From Glandiceps talaboti (Eukaryota; Hemichordata; Enteropneusta; Spengelidae): a stretch of DNA of 64,000 nt. A program made the position numbers and the translations under genes. The notes under the pieces were generated by a model that saw only the letters and a list, made by a program, of their open reading frames with translations, ran no database searches and was not told the DNA's origin. The stretch spans positions 17,105,592-17,169,591 of the forward strand of contig NC_135554.1 in assembly GCF_964340395.1 (NCBI RefSeq), given 5' to 3'. Position 1 is the stretch's first letter. Every line of letters starts with the position of its first letter. Below are positions 25,547-37,100 of the stretch, in pieces.

Positions 25547-26548
25547 TAGATACATATGTCTGGCCACTATTTCGTGTCTTTTCTGGCAATTGCTTATTCT
25601 CTATTTTATTTTTATGTGTTTATCGTATATTTCATTTTGCAAATATTTCATTTTGAAAGACATCGGTGATATTACAGGCAATTTAATATAATAATTATTA
25701 TGTTTCTCGTAACGATTCAAAAGGCATTTTATTTTGCAATAAAGAAACTCCCGTTGGGGTAAGATTTGTTGAATGACCCACTAAAATGGATAAAACGCAG
25801 ACAGTGCTGGTTAAGTCGTTAGTAGATTTGCAATGCATTTGGAAGAATGCCCACCAATTAATTCTATCGGAGTGTTGGCAATGTTCCAAGTTCGAACAGG
25901 GTGCATCCGATACCAAATGCCACAGAGTCTAATGTAATGTGAAGAGCCTTCAAACGCATTCAGTGTGAGAAGTACCAGTAGAACCGGCTGAAGCAAGTTC
26001 CTCCACGTAAAACCCCCAGACAACACGTCAATGTTTGTAAATAAAGTAGCTTAATTCATTCCTCTAAATTTCATCACAGCGGAATAGAATGCGTGGGCGA
26101 GTGTCTTGGGCGTTTTTCCTGATCATGGATAGATTCCAAATTCTCCATTATAAAAATTGCAAAATATTCGTCTGCATCTGGATTTACAAAGCATTAACGA
26201 TATACACTCACTCAATGTATCAATTAACCAAAAAGGGAAAATTTTCGTCACGTTTTCGAAATAGTCAGAATTATATGTCGCATTTTCACATTCCTGAATG
26301 AGCGCATGCGCTCGCTTGTTGCGCACTACGGGCATTTTGCCAGCCTTCGATACGTGTGCGAGTAATTTCTCTGCAAATTTCCCGATTAAGACACTTAAAT
26401 CATTGTATGAATTCGAAACGACCAGGTGACGTGAGTCTTCTATATAGCTTGGTCTACTTTACAGGTTACTTTAAAAATATTCCCCATTCAAACACAAACT
26501 TTAAAAAATACATGTATATGCATGTTTACCAGGTTAAATTAGTGGAAA
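25547..26548. other. Unannotated intergenic DNA
   Basis: No gene recognised; short frames without motifs. Confidence 0.5.
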
Positions 26549-26607
26549 CATACATACATACATACATACATACATACATACATACATACGTACATACATA
26601 CATACAT

Positions 26608-26640
<33 letters not shown>

Positions 26641-26880
26641 TACATACATACATACATACATACATACATACATACATACATACATACAGACAGACAGACA
26701 GGCAGAGAGACAGACACACATTACATACATACATACATAAATACATACATACATACATACATACATACATACATACATACACACACATACATACATACAT
26801 ACATACATACATACATACATACATACATACATACATACATACATACATACATACATGCATGCATATATACATACATACAC
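26549..26880. repeat. (CATA)n array with CA and GACA islands
   Basis: Three CATA blocks separated by CACA and by a GACAGGCAGAGA island near 26690-26720. Open frames to 188 codons across it are repeat translations. Confidence 0.97.
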
Positions 26881-27352
26881 ACAGTGAACAGTATTTTACT
26901 TACACACATAGACAGAGCTTAAAGGAATAGTGACCCAGACAGTCACTACTAGTAGCGGTCAAAAGGTTAACTTGTCGGTCATCAACCGGTCAGTCCTGAT
27001 AGTCTATCAAATGATTCTGATTTAAAATATAGGCATGCATTCCTGAAATTAAAGGAAATAACGCAAAAAATAACCATCTCAAACAATTTAATCCTCAAAA
27101 TAGCATGTCGACAGCCGTTTGGAGGAAGGACTCAGTAGGATATCCGAACCACCTGTTACGTATATTGGTCCTTCATCATCTGTGTTTACCAACAAAGGTG
27201 ACGTGATAAATGTATGTATGCAAGACTTTATGTGTTCTATTCACTGGTCTTCTGTTCTATAATCTTCGTGGGGAGGTCTTGTCGATAAAAGTGTCGTTAA
27301 AAGCCGCGGAATGCAGTTCTCGTTTCCACTGTCGACGTCGTTCTCCTCATCA
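26881..27352. other. Unannotated intergenic DNA
   Basis: Nothing recognised. Confidence 0.5.
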
Positions 27353-27710
27353 TAATATATCGTCGTCGTCATCGTCACGTACCGCTGCCGTCGCCATCGC
27401 CACCGCCACCACCACCACCACCACCACCACCACCACCACCATCACCACCACCACCACCATCACCTTTTAACTAAATATCGTTTCATGTTCAAACCTTGGT
27501 ACAATTAAAAGACTAAAAAAACCCACATCATCATCATCATCATCACCACCACCACCACCACCACCACCACCACCACCACCACCACCACCATCACCACCAC
27601 CACCACCACCATCACATTTTAACTAAATATCGTTTCATGTTCAAACCTTGCTACAATTAAAAACTAAAAAAATAAACATCATCATCATCACCACCACCAC
27701 CACCACCATC

Positions 27711-27792
<82 letters not shown>

Positions 27793-27805
27793 CCACCATC
27801 ACCAC

Positions 27806-27871
<66 letters not shown>

Positions 27872-27872
27872 A
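27353..27872. repeat. (CAC/CAT)n trinucleotide arrays with duplicated linker
   Basis: Three CAC/CAT arrays separated by two nearly identical linkers of about 62 bp (27465-27526 and 27616-27676), period about 152 bp. Open frames of poly-Met, poly-Asp or poly-Ile here are repeat artefacts. Confidence 0.95.
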
Positions 27873-28527
27873 ATCATGCACCCTGTATACCGTCATAGCC
27901 TTCAATGCATATGAAACCAGCCCACACATTGCACCCAAACATGGTGTTAAAGTATGCAACATATGTGTTTACGGTGACGTCACTGAGTGATCATAAGCTA
28001 GGCAATAGCTGGAATCCGAACTTTCTGTGCTCTAATTACGGTAATCCAGTAAAGAAATGAGAACAACGTCTTGAATGAAAACGATTCAGTCGAACGAAAT
28101 CTCAAAATAAGATTTGTCCTTTTACCTCCATGAAGTTGTATAACTGAAGAAAACAAGTTGGATGAAGTGCATAATTATGTAGAATTTTCTCTCTCTAAAA
28201 GCAGACGTGTAAGAATATTAACATTTACTTTAGTTGACTACAGATCTTTGATCTGTTTGTCTTTACCACAGAGGCAATGCGACACTTTTATTCGCTAATT
28301 ATGATGGGTCCGGTAATGCGACTTGTGACGCAGTTCGTCTTTGTTTTTATTCTGATGGGCTATTCGAGCACTAATTCCATTCATACAGTTGAATTAACAT
28401 GTAATACACTGTTTGTTATTTTTACTTTCGTTTTGCTTCCTTTTTAGTTCCTGGGTCTAAATGGGTCCGAAATCCATCCCTTCTGGAACTACGGGTCTAT
28501 TATTAACGTCTTTAAATCGCCATTTCA
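27873..28527. other. Unannotated intergenic DNA
   Basis: Nothing recognised. Confidence 0.5.
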
Positions 28528-28618
28528 TTTGTTTGTTTGTTTGTTTGTCTGTCTGTCTGTCTGCCTGCCTGTCTGTCTGTCTGTCTGTGTGTCTGTCTGT
28601 CTGTCTGTCTGTCCGTCA
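28528..28618. repeat. (TTTG)(TCTG) microsatellite
   Basis: About five TTTG units then about 18 TCTG/CCTG units. Confidence 0.93.
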
Positions 28619-29627
28619 TTTTCTTTCTGTCTCGTTGTCGTAACCACAATTTGTCACATGACAGTCATGTAATTTAGGATTTATCATCTTTTATCCAGGA
28701 CGAGTGAATGATTTTCTGATAAACCAGACAGCATAGACACGTCCCAACACATTTGTATTGGATTGTCATTTTGTTGTCAAAGTCATCACATTTTATGCTT
28801 GTTTGACATTTACCTGCTTAGATGGTCCAGGCTATATAGTCTTGGTCTGTGTTCAAAACTAGTACACCTTTGTGTACAAGAAGATGAGCATTATTAAATA
28901 CTTGTGGCATATGTGACAAGACTTTGAATTTCGTGTTCCAAATAACATTTGTTCTAAATTACATGTCAGAAACTGTAAGCTTAAGTAAATTAAATTTACG
29001 TAAAACACGAACAAACATATGTGATATGATGAAAGGGATAAACAAAAGAGATGACAAACTGACACACAACATGAAATTGTACTCAAACACGTGATGACGT
29101 CATCGGCTACCTCCATATGTGGCATCTACTTCTATGTGATCACGTAGGCGTTTTGATAATTATACTATACGGGTTTAACGTCATAAGTGAATTCAAACAC
29201 AAAATTAACAAAATTAAATAAAATTATGCGTAAGACAAAATTGTCTTTATTTATTCTGAGTGTGAAATACAGTAGCTGCGTGTCATATTCCATTATCCTG
29301 AATGCGGAGGAGAACCGGGAAAATTGCAGACATACCCGGTTGTGTTTTGGCTGTTTGCCCAAACTACGACACGAAGCGAAGAGCGATTGATTAAAAACTA
29401 TACGCAAGGACAAAATACAACCATCCACATTAATCGAACTTTAGGGATATTCAAACCGAGGTATCACTACGAAGTGAGAAAGGTTGGTTGATGTCATGGG
29501 ATGGACAGTGACGTTGTGGTAGGCGAGTCTATTCGAACGAATTCAGACGGCAAAAAATAATAATAATAAAAACACAGCGCCAATGGCGTTGTAGGACAAC
29601 TGTAGAGAGTGTGTTGTTTTAAATGTT
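28619..29627. other. Unannotated intergenic DNA
   Basis: No gene recognised; two overlapping opposite frames near 29165-29428 have no motif. Confidence 0.5.
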
Positions 29628-30270
29628 ACTGTTGGTATGGGCAGTATCTTCATTGCTAGATGAATTAAGTTTTTGAAAGTATAGTTACTTGTCTAACCAT
29701 CCATGTTGTTATTTTTACAATATTCATCGCCACTTCACCGTTGCTATGGGTGTGGTCTTGTTGCTAGGCATTTATATATTCATTTTGGATGTTTATTCAC
29801 TTGCCTAGTAATTCCTATTTTTATCTTTGCAATATACCCCACCATTAGGCTGTTACTATGGGCATTGTCTTGTTGCTAGACATATTTGCATATATTTGGG
29901 GTGTTTATTCACTTGACTATTAAACCCAGTTGTTATCTTTTGCAACACTACCATATGTCTATTGCTATGAGTGTAGTCTTGTTGTTAGGCATACTTGCAT
30001 ACATTTTGGAATGTGAATACACTTGCGTACCTATTGACTTTGGAATTATATAAATAAATAAATAAATAAATAAATAAATATATATATATATATATATATA
30101 TATTTATTTATTTAGCTGTTGTTATGGGCGTGGTCTTGTTGTTAGGCATATTTGCATACATTTTTTGAATCTTTTAGTCACTTGCCTATCCATCCCATTG
30201 TTATCTTTGTTATATACATTATCATTTTACTGTTGCTAAGGCCGTGGTCGTGCATGCTAGGGCCAGTTGT
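29628..30270. repeat. Degenerate tandem repeat, unit about 110 bp
   Basis: Units start near 29628, 29741, 29853, 29960, 30117 and 30230, each with a form of GTTGCTATGGGCGTGG, then TCTTGTTGCTAGGCAT, most then carrying ATTTGCATA and TCACTTGCCTA. An AT-rich insertion (30050-30115) interrupts the fourth unit. Confidence 0.85.
30050..30115. repeat. (AAAT)(AT)(TTTA) palindrome
   Basis: AAAT units run into AT units and then into TTTA units, so the right half is the reverse complement of the left. Capable of forming a cruciform. Confidence 0.9.
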
Positions 30271-30384
30271 GTCAAAATGTTTTAACAATATCTGCAGAAT
30301 AAGATCTCCAAACACACCGCCACGAAATTACTGCCCAGTTCACTAACTTCACTGTGTAGTTTTGTAGATCGATTTTTTTACAAA

Positions 30385-30620
30385 AAATAATATTTTTAGA
30401 CCTAATTTGCATATCACTAATGAGATCATCAAGTTGTGAATGCATTTCCCATTAAATTTCAGCTCAATCTGTTCAGGAGTTTTGGGACCTAAAAGACACA
30501 TTTTTCGACCTAATTTGCATATCACTGATGGAATCATCATTAAACACCCGTAAAAACGTTCCCACCAAATCAGACCAGTCTCTATGCTATTTTTGGAGTT
30601 AAAACAAAAATCTATTTTTT
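30385..30620. repeat. Direct repeat with GACCTAATTTGCATATCACT
   Basis: Two units about 111 bp apart (near 30399 and 30509), each beginning TTTTT then the named motif and a GATGAG/GATGGA variant. A third, shorter resemblance begins near 30590. Confidence 0.7.
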
Positions 30621-30698
30621 TTAACCAAAATGCACATCTCAGACTTTAGTCTGACCAATTTCCCAACTAGACACCAAAAGTAATGTCCCCACCAAATA

Positions 30699-30905
30699 CA
30701 TGTATGTGTGTCTGTGTATGTATGTATGTATGTATGTATGTATGTATGTATGTATGTATGTATGTATGTATGTATGTATGTACGTACGTACGTACGTGTG
30801 TGTGTGTGTATGTATGTATGTATGCATGCATGTATGTATGTATGTATGTATGTATGTATGTATGTATGTATGTATGTATGTATGTATGTATGTATGTATG
30901 TATGT
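30699..30905. repeat. (ATGT)n with ACGT and GTGT islands
   Basis: An ATGT array broken by (ACGT)4 near 30781-30796 and a GT stretch. Confidence 0.97.
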
Positions 30906-31125
30906 TTAGCAATGTTCATTTTTACAAGTGATCGTAAGAAGGGGGTGTGTCTATCTTAGACCAACTTTAGAAAACTTTACACAAACTTTATCATCCATGA
31001 CGCTGGGCTATAGAGAGCCACCCTTGTGTACATGCGTTTTAGAGTACATTATTATTTTGTTTGCATCAAAGAATGTAATATTTAAGTTTATACTGTTAAA
31101 TCTGTTAACCCTGTGGGTGATCACA

Positions 31126-31189
31126 AGTCTGTGTGTGTGTGTGTCTGTCTGTATGTATGTATGTATGTATGTATGTATGTATGTATGTA

Positions 31190-31220
<31 letters not shown>

Positions 31221-31360
31221 GTGTGTGTGTATGTATGTATGTATGTGTGTGTGTGTATGTATGTATGTATGTATGTATGTATGTATGTATGTATGTATGT
31301 ATGTATGTATGTATGTATGTATGTATGTATGTATGTATGTATGTATGTATGTATGTATGT
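31126..31360. repeat. (GT)(TATG)(TCTG)(GT)(TATG) microsatellite
   Basis: Alternating tetranucleotide and dinucleotide blocks, ending in about 26 ATGT units. Confidence 0.97.
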
Positions 31361-32174
31361 CGGTGTAGAGAAATGTGATACTAAGTTATTATACATGATA
31401 TAGACCCCGGATATAGGCATATGTTATATAGACAGGAAACTTCGGATTTGAGAAATATTGGTAGAACTATTTTGCATTTCCCCTTCACAGTGGCCACGTC
31501 GTCATTTCTATATCGTGTATAACGTGATACAAGTTTTTTTCAGAGCGGGGAGGGGGCCCGGGACGGAGGGGGTCTTTCGATAATTACCACTCAGATCTGG
31601 ATGGTCGTCACATCCGGCCAATACCGCAGGATGACTACCGCGTGACGATGACTTCATCGATCAGATCACACCCGCCATCATCAACATACCCTTGACATGA
31701 CGGTACTCGGCCCTTCGTAACTTCCGTGTGGAAGAAAAGAAAAACAACATAACACACATATTGACAAGTCAAGACGCACGTTCTGGAGAATCGGAAACTG
31801 AATTCAAGGAATATTAAAGTATCATCACAAGCACAATTTATCCGAGTTAGATGTATGAACACAGTGAGCACGGGAAGTTCCTTTTTTTCAGGGATGGGTC
31901 ACGTCACTGCACTGGTACGAGTATATGGAGAAAACAAACAATTCACTTTCTTGTCTAGTTGCTACACGTGGTATCCAACCATCTCTTCAAAGAGAGATTT
32001 TTATATGAGAATCGATGCAACGGATATAGCACTAGATTTTGTTCGACTTCGTTTTTGTCACATAGCGTTGGAACCTCAAAATCATTTTCTGAAGACGGGT
32101 TATGCCTGCTTCTCGGTAAGCTTACAGTAACATTTAAAATGTCATTAGGTTCAAAAAAAAAAAAAAAAAAATTG
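31361..32174. other. Unannotated intergenic DNA
   Basis: A CpG-rich patch near 31550-31660; no gene recognised. Confidence 0.5.
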
Positions 32175-32510
32175 TTTGTTTCCGGTTACCCAACCCCACC
32201 TAGTTTTTCACTGCCGACCCTAAACTTTTTTTTTACATATTCGAGTAAAAAATAATAAAATTGCAAAATGATTATGAAGCCTCACGGGAAATACTGGATG
32301 CGGAAACTGACATCAACTTAAAAAACAATATAAAACTGTTCTTCCAAACTGTAATGGCCGTACATGAGAGACCATATGGAAAACAATGGAAAACCTGAAC
32401 TAGACACACATGAGAAAAAAATATGATAAAATAAAATTAAAAATCTACCTCCTACCTATTCTAAAAATTGAGCGTAATCAGAACCGCACAAGTGTTTTAT
32501 TTGGCCTTAG
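32175..32510. repeat. Interspersed repeat, copy 1
   Basis: Shares TAGTTTTTCACTGCCGACCC, ATTCGAG, GGATGCG, CTGACATCAA and TTGAGCGTAAT in the same order with 54469-54691. Relative to that copy it carries about 110 extra bp in its middle (about 32321-32430). Confidence 0.85.
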
Positions 32511-33717
32511 CCAAATTACAAAATAATGTTGTAGATACTAGATGTACATGTGTCTTGTGACCTCAGACGATTGCGTCAGATTTGTTAGCACTGTGACATG
32601 CTGTGTATGCGTACGCTTTTGTCATGTCAGGTGCCATGCTAGGTGTTCCATTAATTTCCCCGGTAAATTTCTGACCGTTCTGGGTGCTGGCTGTATGATA
32701 TGACCGGTTGCGATAGTTCAAAATAAAAACATTGTAGCACAATCTTACTTGCATGTACCACCGCACCAACCCAACACATGTACTCAACATCCATTCACAT
32801 GTATTGATGATCACGCATCCAGGGGGACGGAAGAGCCAGAGCTAGCTGGCTGAGACAACGTTTCCTTCATGTTCGACCTCAGCTGTCTGACTAAGGACCG
32901 GGACATGGGGAATTGAACTTGAAACGAATCATAGGTTGAGAATAAAATGTTTGAAAAAGCTCAAATTTGTGCCATTTTGACACATGGACTTCGTATTTTT
33001 GTTGGGCCACGTGGATTTGATATGGTTCTACGAAGGTCACATAAATTATTTTCCCGCCATTTCACCTGCATTCTAATCTTGACAATTTGCGTTTGATGAA
33101 AGCCGACAAGAGTCGCGAGTCAATGAGCCTACTTACTACTTTCGCAGAATCGGTCCTTCCGCTTTTGGCAGCAGTTCAAAAGAGATATCGCACTATAGTA
33201 ATCGTATTTCGGAACTTCGTTGTCATGGAAAAAGTTAAAATTGGCATATATGACGATTTTTAGATTTTCGCAAATGCTTTTCTTCAATCTTTATGCTTGA
33301 AAATTGTCAATATTAGTGTGTTAGGTAAGTCGTCACACTGCGTACGCATAACCTTCTTGGGCGGAGTCACGTGCAGAATATCAATCCGCGAGTTTACTAC
33401 GACCGAGCGATGACTGAAAATGAATGGAAATATTCATGCAAAAATAGTTTTCCACCTAATCTATCTCATATTTTACTCTAGCCAAATCCGTAGACTTCAT
33501 TTTTCATTTTGTTTTCAATTATTTGATCTTGACCAATAATTCCACGTTTTTCTATTCGTATTTTAAGCAAAATTGTCTTCTAAACATATCCGTGGGAGTG
33601 TTATGATAGTCTGTTTACTGCCGTTCTACATAATGGCATTACTCCCTCTTCTGTAACAGTCGTAAATTATTTTTTGGGGGAAATAATCACACCTGTTTTA
33701 TTTTTAAAAATCCCATT
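32511..33717. other. Unannotated DNA upstream of the VLDLR-like gene
   Basis: No repeat or gene seen. Would contain distal promoter sequence if the TATA-like site at 33718 is used. Confidence 0.5.
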
Positions 33718-34035
33718 TATATAAGAGAAATCAAAAAATCTTACTTTCGAATATTTACTATCAGCGGGGTATCGGGAAATATTATCTTTGGAAGAAATTG
33801 GCACAGTGTGCGCACTATTTTATTCGTTGCCATTCCAGTAGTGTCAGTTTCAAGACACCCATTCCCAGTACCTTTCGCGCCAACCGGTATACAAGCATCA
33901 GGCATAACAACAGTTCAGAACGACACAGAGGACAGTTACGATACGTGTAGTGTGTACTCTACTCTCAGTTACGACGTTTTTTTAAACAAGATTTCTTGGA
34001 TATATTACGGATTCTGATTCAGGAACAAATTATAT
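33718..34035 (+). promoter_or_regulatory. Putative core promoter and 5' UTR of the VLDLR-like gene
   Basis: A TATA-like TATATAAG lies at 33718-33725. If used, transcription would start near 33750 and the 5' UTR would contain an upstream frame (ATG 33808, stop 34017) ending 18 nt before the main ATG. No other promoter element is clear and the true start site is unknown; a later start around 33970 would leave that frame out. Confidence 0.3.
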
Positions 34036-34108
34036 ATGGCTCCAAGTCCACGGATTACCACACTTTTGTGTTTTCTAGTCATATTTTTTAGGATACATCA
34101 AGCTCAAG
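34036..34108 (+). CDS. VLDLR: VLDLR-like exon 1: signal peptide
   Basis: The ATG opens a short basic start followed by a hydrophobic core (LLCFLVIFF) and ends at AAG|GTGAGT, a strong donor, in phase 1. The codon split by the intron makes Ala, giving AQA directly before the first LDLa repeat, a good signal-peptidase site. The ATG has G at +4 but T at -3, so its context is only moderate. Confidence 0.9.
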
Positions 34109-37100
34109 GTGAGTGGCGAAGTGAGAGTCCTTTTCGTGAGGGTTGTTGTACATGTATGCAGACTGTATGCCGGCCATGTCGTTTGCTCGTCAAGCAGACT
34201 GGCTTATGGAGCACCTTATTTTGACGACTTTATGAAGCAACAGTCAACGAATTATGTTTCAATTACTTCAAAAGTAACACAAGAAGTAGATATCACGATG
34301 TGAATTTGTTTCCACTGCTAATTTTGTGAGGGAAATGGAAGTGTCTGGGACTGTCTGGGTTTTGTAAACCATGTACATTGTAAAATGGAGCACGTTTTGT
34401 GTGTTATTCATGGCGTGTTGCTTGGCCTCCAAACACCAACCGGTATTGTGTTTTATTTAGCTCTTATTGTACGGTGTTCTCCAGGAATCGTTTCTATGCA
34501 GTTTATGATCCGCTCAATATTCCAGAAATGTGATCAGAAAAAAGAAAGAAATATTACCCAGTTTTCCCATTTTATTTACATAAATAATTTGTTTTACAGC
34601 CGAGTGTGACAGCGAACTTTTTGAGTGTAATAACGGTAGATGTATTCCCCAGTCATGGAAATGCGACGATGATGACGACTGCCAAGACAATTCTGACGAA
34701 GATAGCTGCCGTAAGTGCCAATATATTTATCTTGAAGTTGTATATCTTTTTACCATGTCGTGTGATTACAGTTGACTTTGCTTCAACATTCACGCCATAC
34801 CTTTCAGCCACGTCGACTGCCACCACGCATTTTTTATTCTATGTTGGCTGTTGGCTTGGTTTCTGAAAGTGTTAGTGATCGATGGCCAATCCAATGCTAC
34901 TATGATCTGAAGTTCACTAAAAGTTGTGAATGTAGTTAAAAAATAAGAGTGGATACACCCAAGGCTTGATCATTCAGTTCATGTTCCCGGTGGATCACGC
35001 GTATCACATTACATGTTCGACCATGATGTTACCGGTGTTGTGAAAATTCAAACCGGTGTTAGATTTTCCTGAACACTTTCCAAGGATAGTTTAGTTGGAC
35101 AGACAGACAGTCAGTCAGTCAGTGAATAATGTTGTTTAAGTAGTTAATAAACCTACACGCTGTCGATGATCTTGATTCCAAGATGTAATATTACGAAGGT
35201 TTGTTGTGGATAGTATTTTTTTTAAATTTTGAGTAGTAAGTGAAAGTGTTTTCACAATCTTGTTGTAAATGACGATATGGAAATTCTTTTTCCTACAAAT
35301 TCTACATTTGACAAGTCAACAGCATATTTTGTGTGTTTGTGAGTTTTCGAATGGCATTTGGGATAGGTTTTTCTCGAAAATTGGGTGTGTAGTACATGAC
35401 TACATACTATGACGCGGTAATTTTCTAATGTTTTGGTCGCGACCGCCATGTACCGGTTGTGATTGACAGCCGGCCTATTGACGTCAGGCCGGTTTTGAAA
35501 TATGATTGGTTGTTTGACCTCGCAAGACGTCACACACCCACTGCCTGCCCATCGTCTTTACGTCATATCGGGTGTCAACAGATACTACCTTGCTGATTGG
35601 CCTGTTTCAAACGCACGAGGTACCACATGATTATTTTCGTCCTATGGCAGTACAGTACTTAGCATAATTATCTCGTGAGCAAGGAGAGGTTGTGGTACGC
35701 CTACCAATAATGAAAACAAACGTTGATACACACCAACTCTCGTTTGCTGTGTATTTTATTTCACCAAGAAACTAACAATAGTAGAATAATGGTGATAATA
35801 TTTACAAGCTTAGCTTGTGACATTTGTATACTGTGAACATCAAAACGAAAAATCCAAATGTTCAATTAAACTTGTCCTTTATTGTGAAGGATGTGTCATC
35901 CTGGCACATTGCCAAGTGATGAGTCGGCAACAGAGAACATATCAGACAACTTGGTGCATATTACATACGTTTCGTGGGGATAAGATGTTACATTACAATT
36001 TAGAATTGTTGCTTTCTCAACCAAGGGTGAAATCACTTTGTTTTAGCACTAGCTATAATGAGCAAATTCAGAATTAGTTACATTGATGTAGAAAAAGTGA
36101 GTTAAAATAATAAATGGAATGGAAAGACAAGGCATGATGTAATAACTCATGAATAAGTTGTATAAAAATAGACAGTATAGAAGCATGTTTACAAACATTC
36201 ACCAAATCAATAAGATGTTGTCGGGTGAATCATCAGAATGAATAATTAAGCTGTGTAGTACTACATGGATACATGCTACATGGCACACATTTTTTGGTTT
36301 CAAGCCCTTCCTAAAACTAAGGATGAGAAAAAAAGAAGATTTTTTTAAAAATAAATTTTTCACTCCCTTTTTTTTGTCTCATTGAATGTAGTTATTTTCA
36401 TCTCTAACTGAAAATGCAACTTATGCAAATCAAAGAAATATTTTGATCCTCTGAATTTTCCCACATGATAAATTTGTAATTTCACTTGTGGTGAAAAGTG
36501 ATTTTTAAAAAATAGTTTTATGGCTGTAGTCACTGTCTGTACTTCTGCATACTATCTTTCCTATTAATGTGATCTGATTTGCTTATTTTGGTAATAAACC
36601 AAGGACATCACTGTAGGGATATTTTATGTTGTAGGTGTGGCCCACATTTTTCTTCAAGGGCAGTCAATGCTGGTGGTCAGTTTAATTTTTGTGTCCCCAT
36701 GTCGTGCATATCAGAAGAGATAACTAACTTCCTACTTAGTACATTGGTACATAAGCTTAATGTTTGTACTGTTTGGTGTTTGGATGAAAGTATCTTGAAT
36801 AATGACTCTATTGTTGACATGCAGAGACCACATCCTGTTGGATTTGCAGTTGTCTTTTTAAAAAAGGGCCTTGGCATAATTTCTGAGATCTATGGCTTTC
36901 AAGGTAAATAGCCAAGCAAAAGTTGTGTTAGATATGTTGTGTATATTGTGGTAACTTATTACACAAGGTGTGCCATGGTTGTAGTTGTAGTTGTGGTTTG
37001 TTTCCTCCAGTGAAATAAATAAGCAGAGGATCACATGATTTTTCCTGACCCTTGACCCTAACACAATCATTAGGGTGGACATCTTTGAAGGAACTGAAGC

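Noticed and set aside
26356-26922. 188-codon frame, longest in the window
   Set aside because: Most of it is a HTYIHTYI translation of the CATA array.
27641-27962. Poly-Met, poly-Ile and poly-Asp frames
   Set aside because: CAT/ATC trinucleotide array read in different frames.
36579-36911. 110-codon frame in VLDLR-like intron 2
   Set aside because: Contains no LDLa or other motif and no splice sites that keep the receptor frame.
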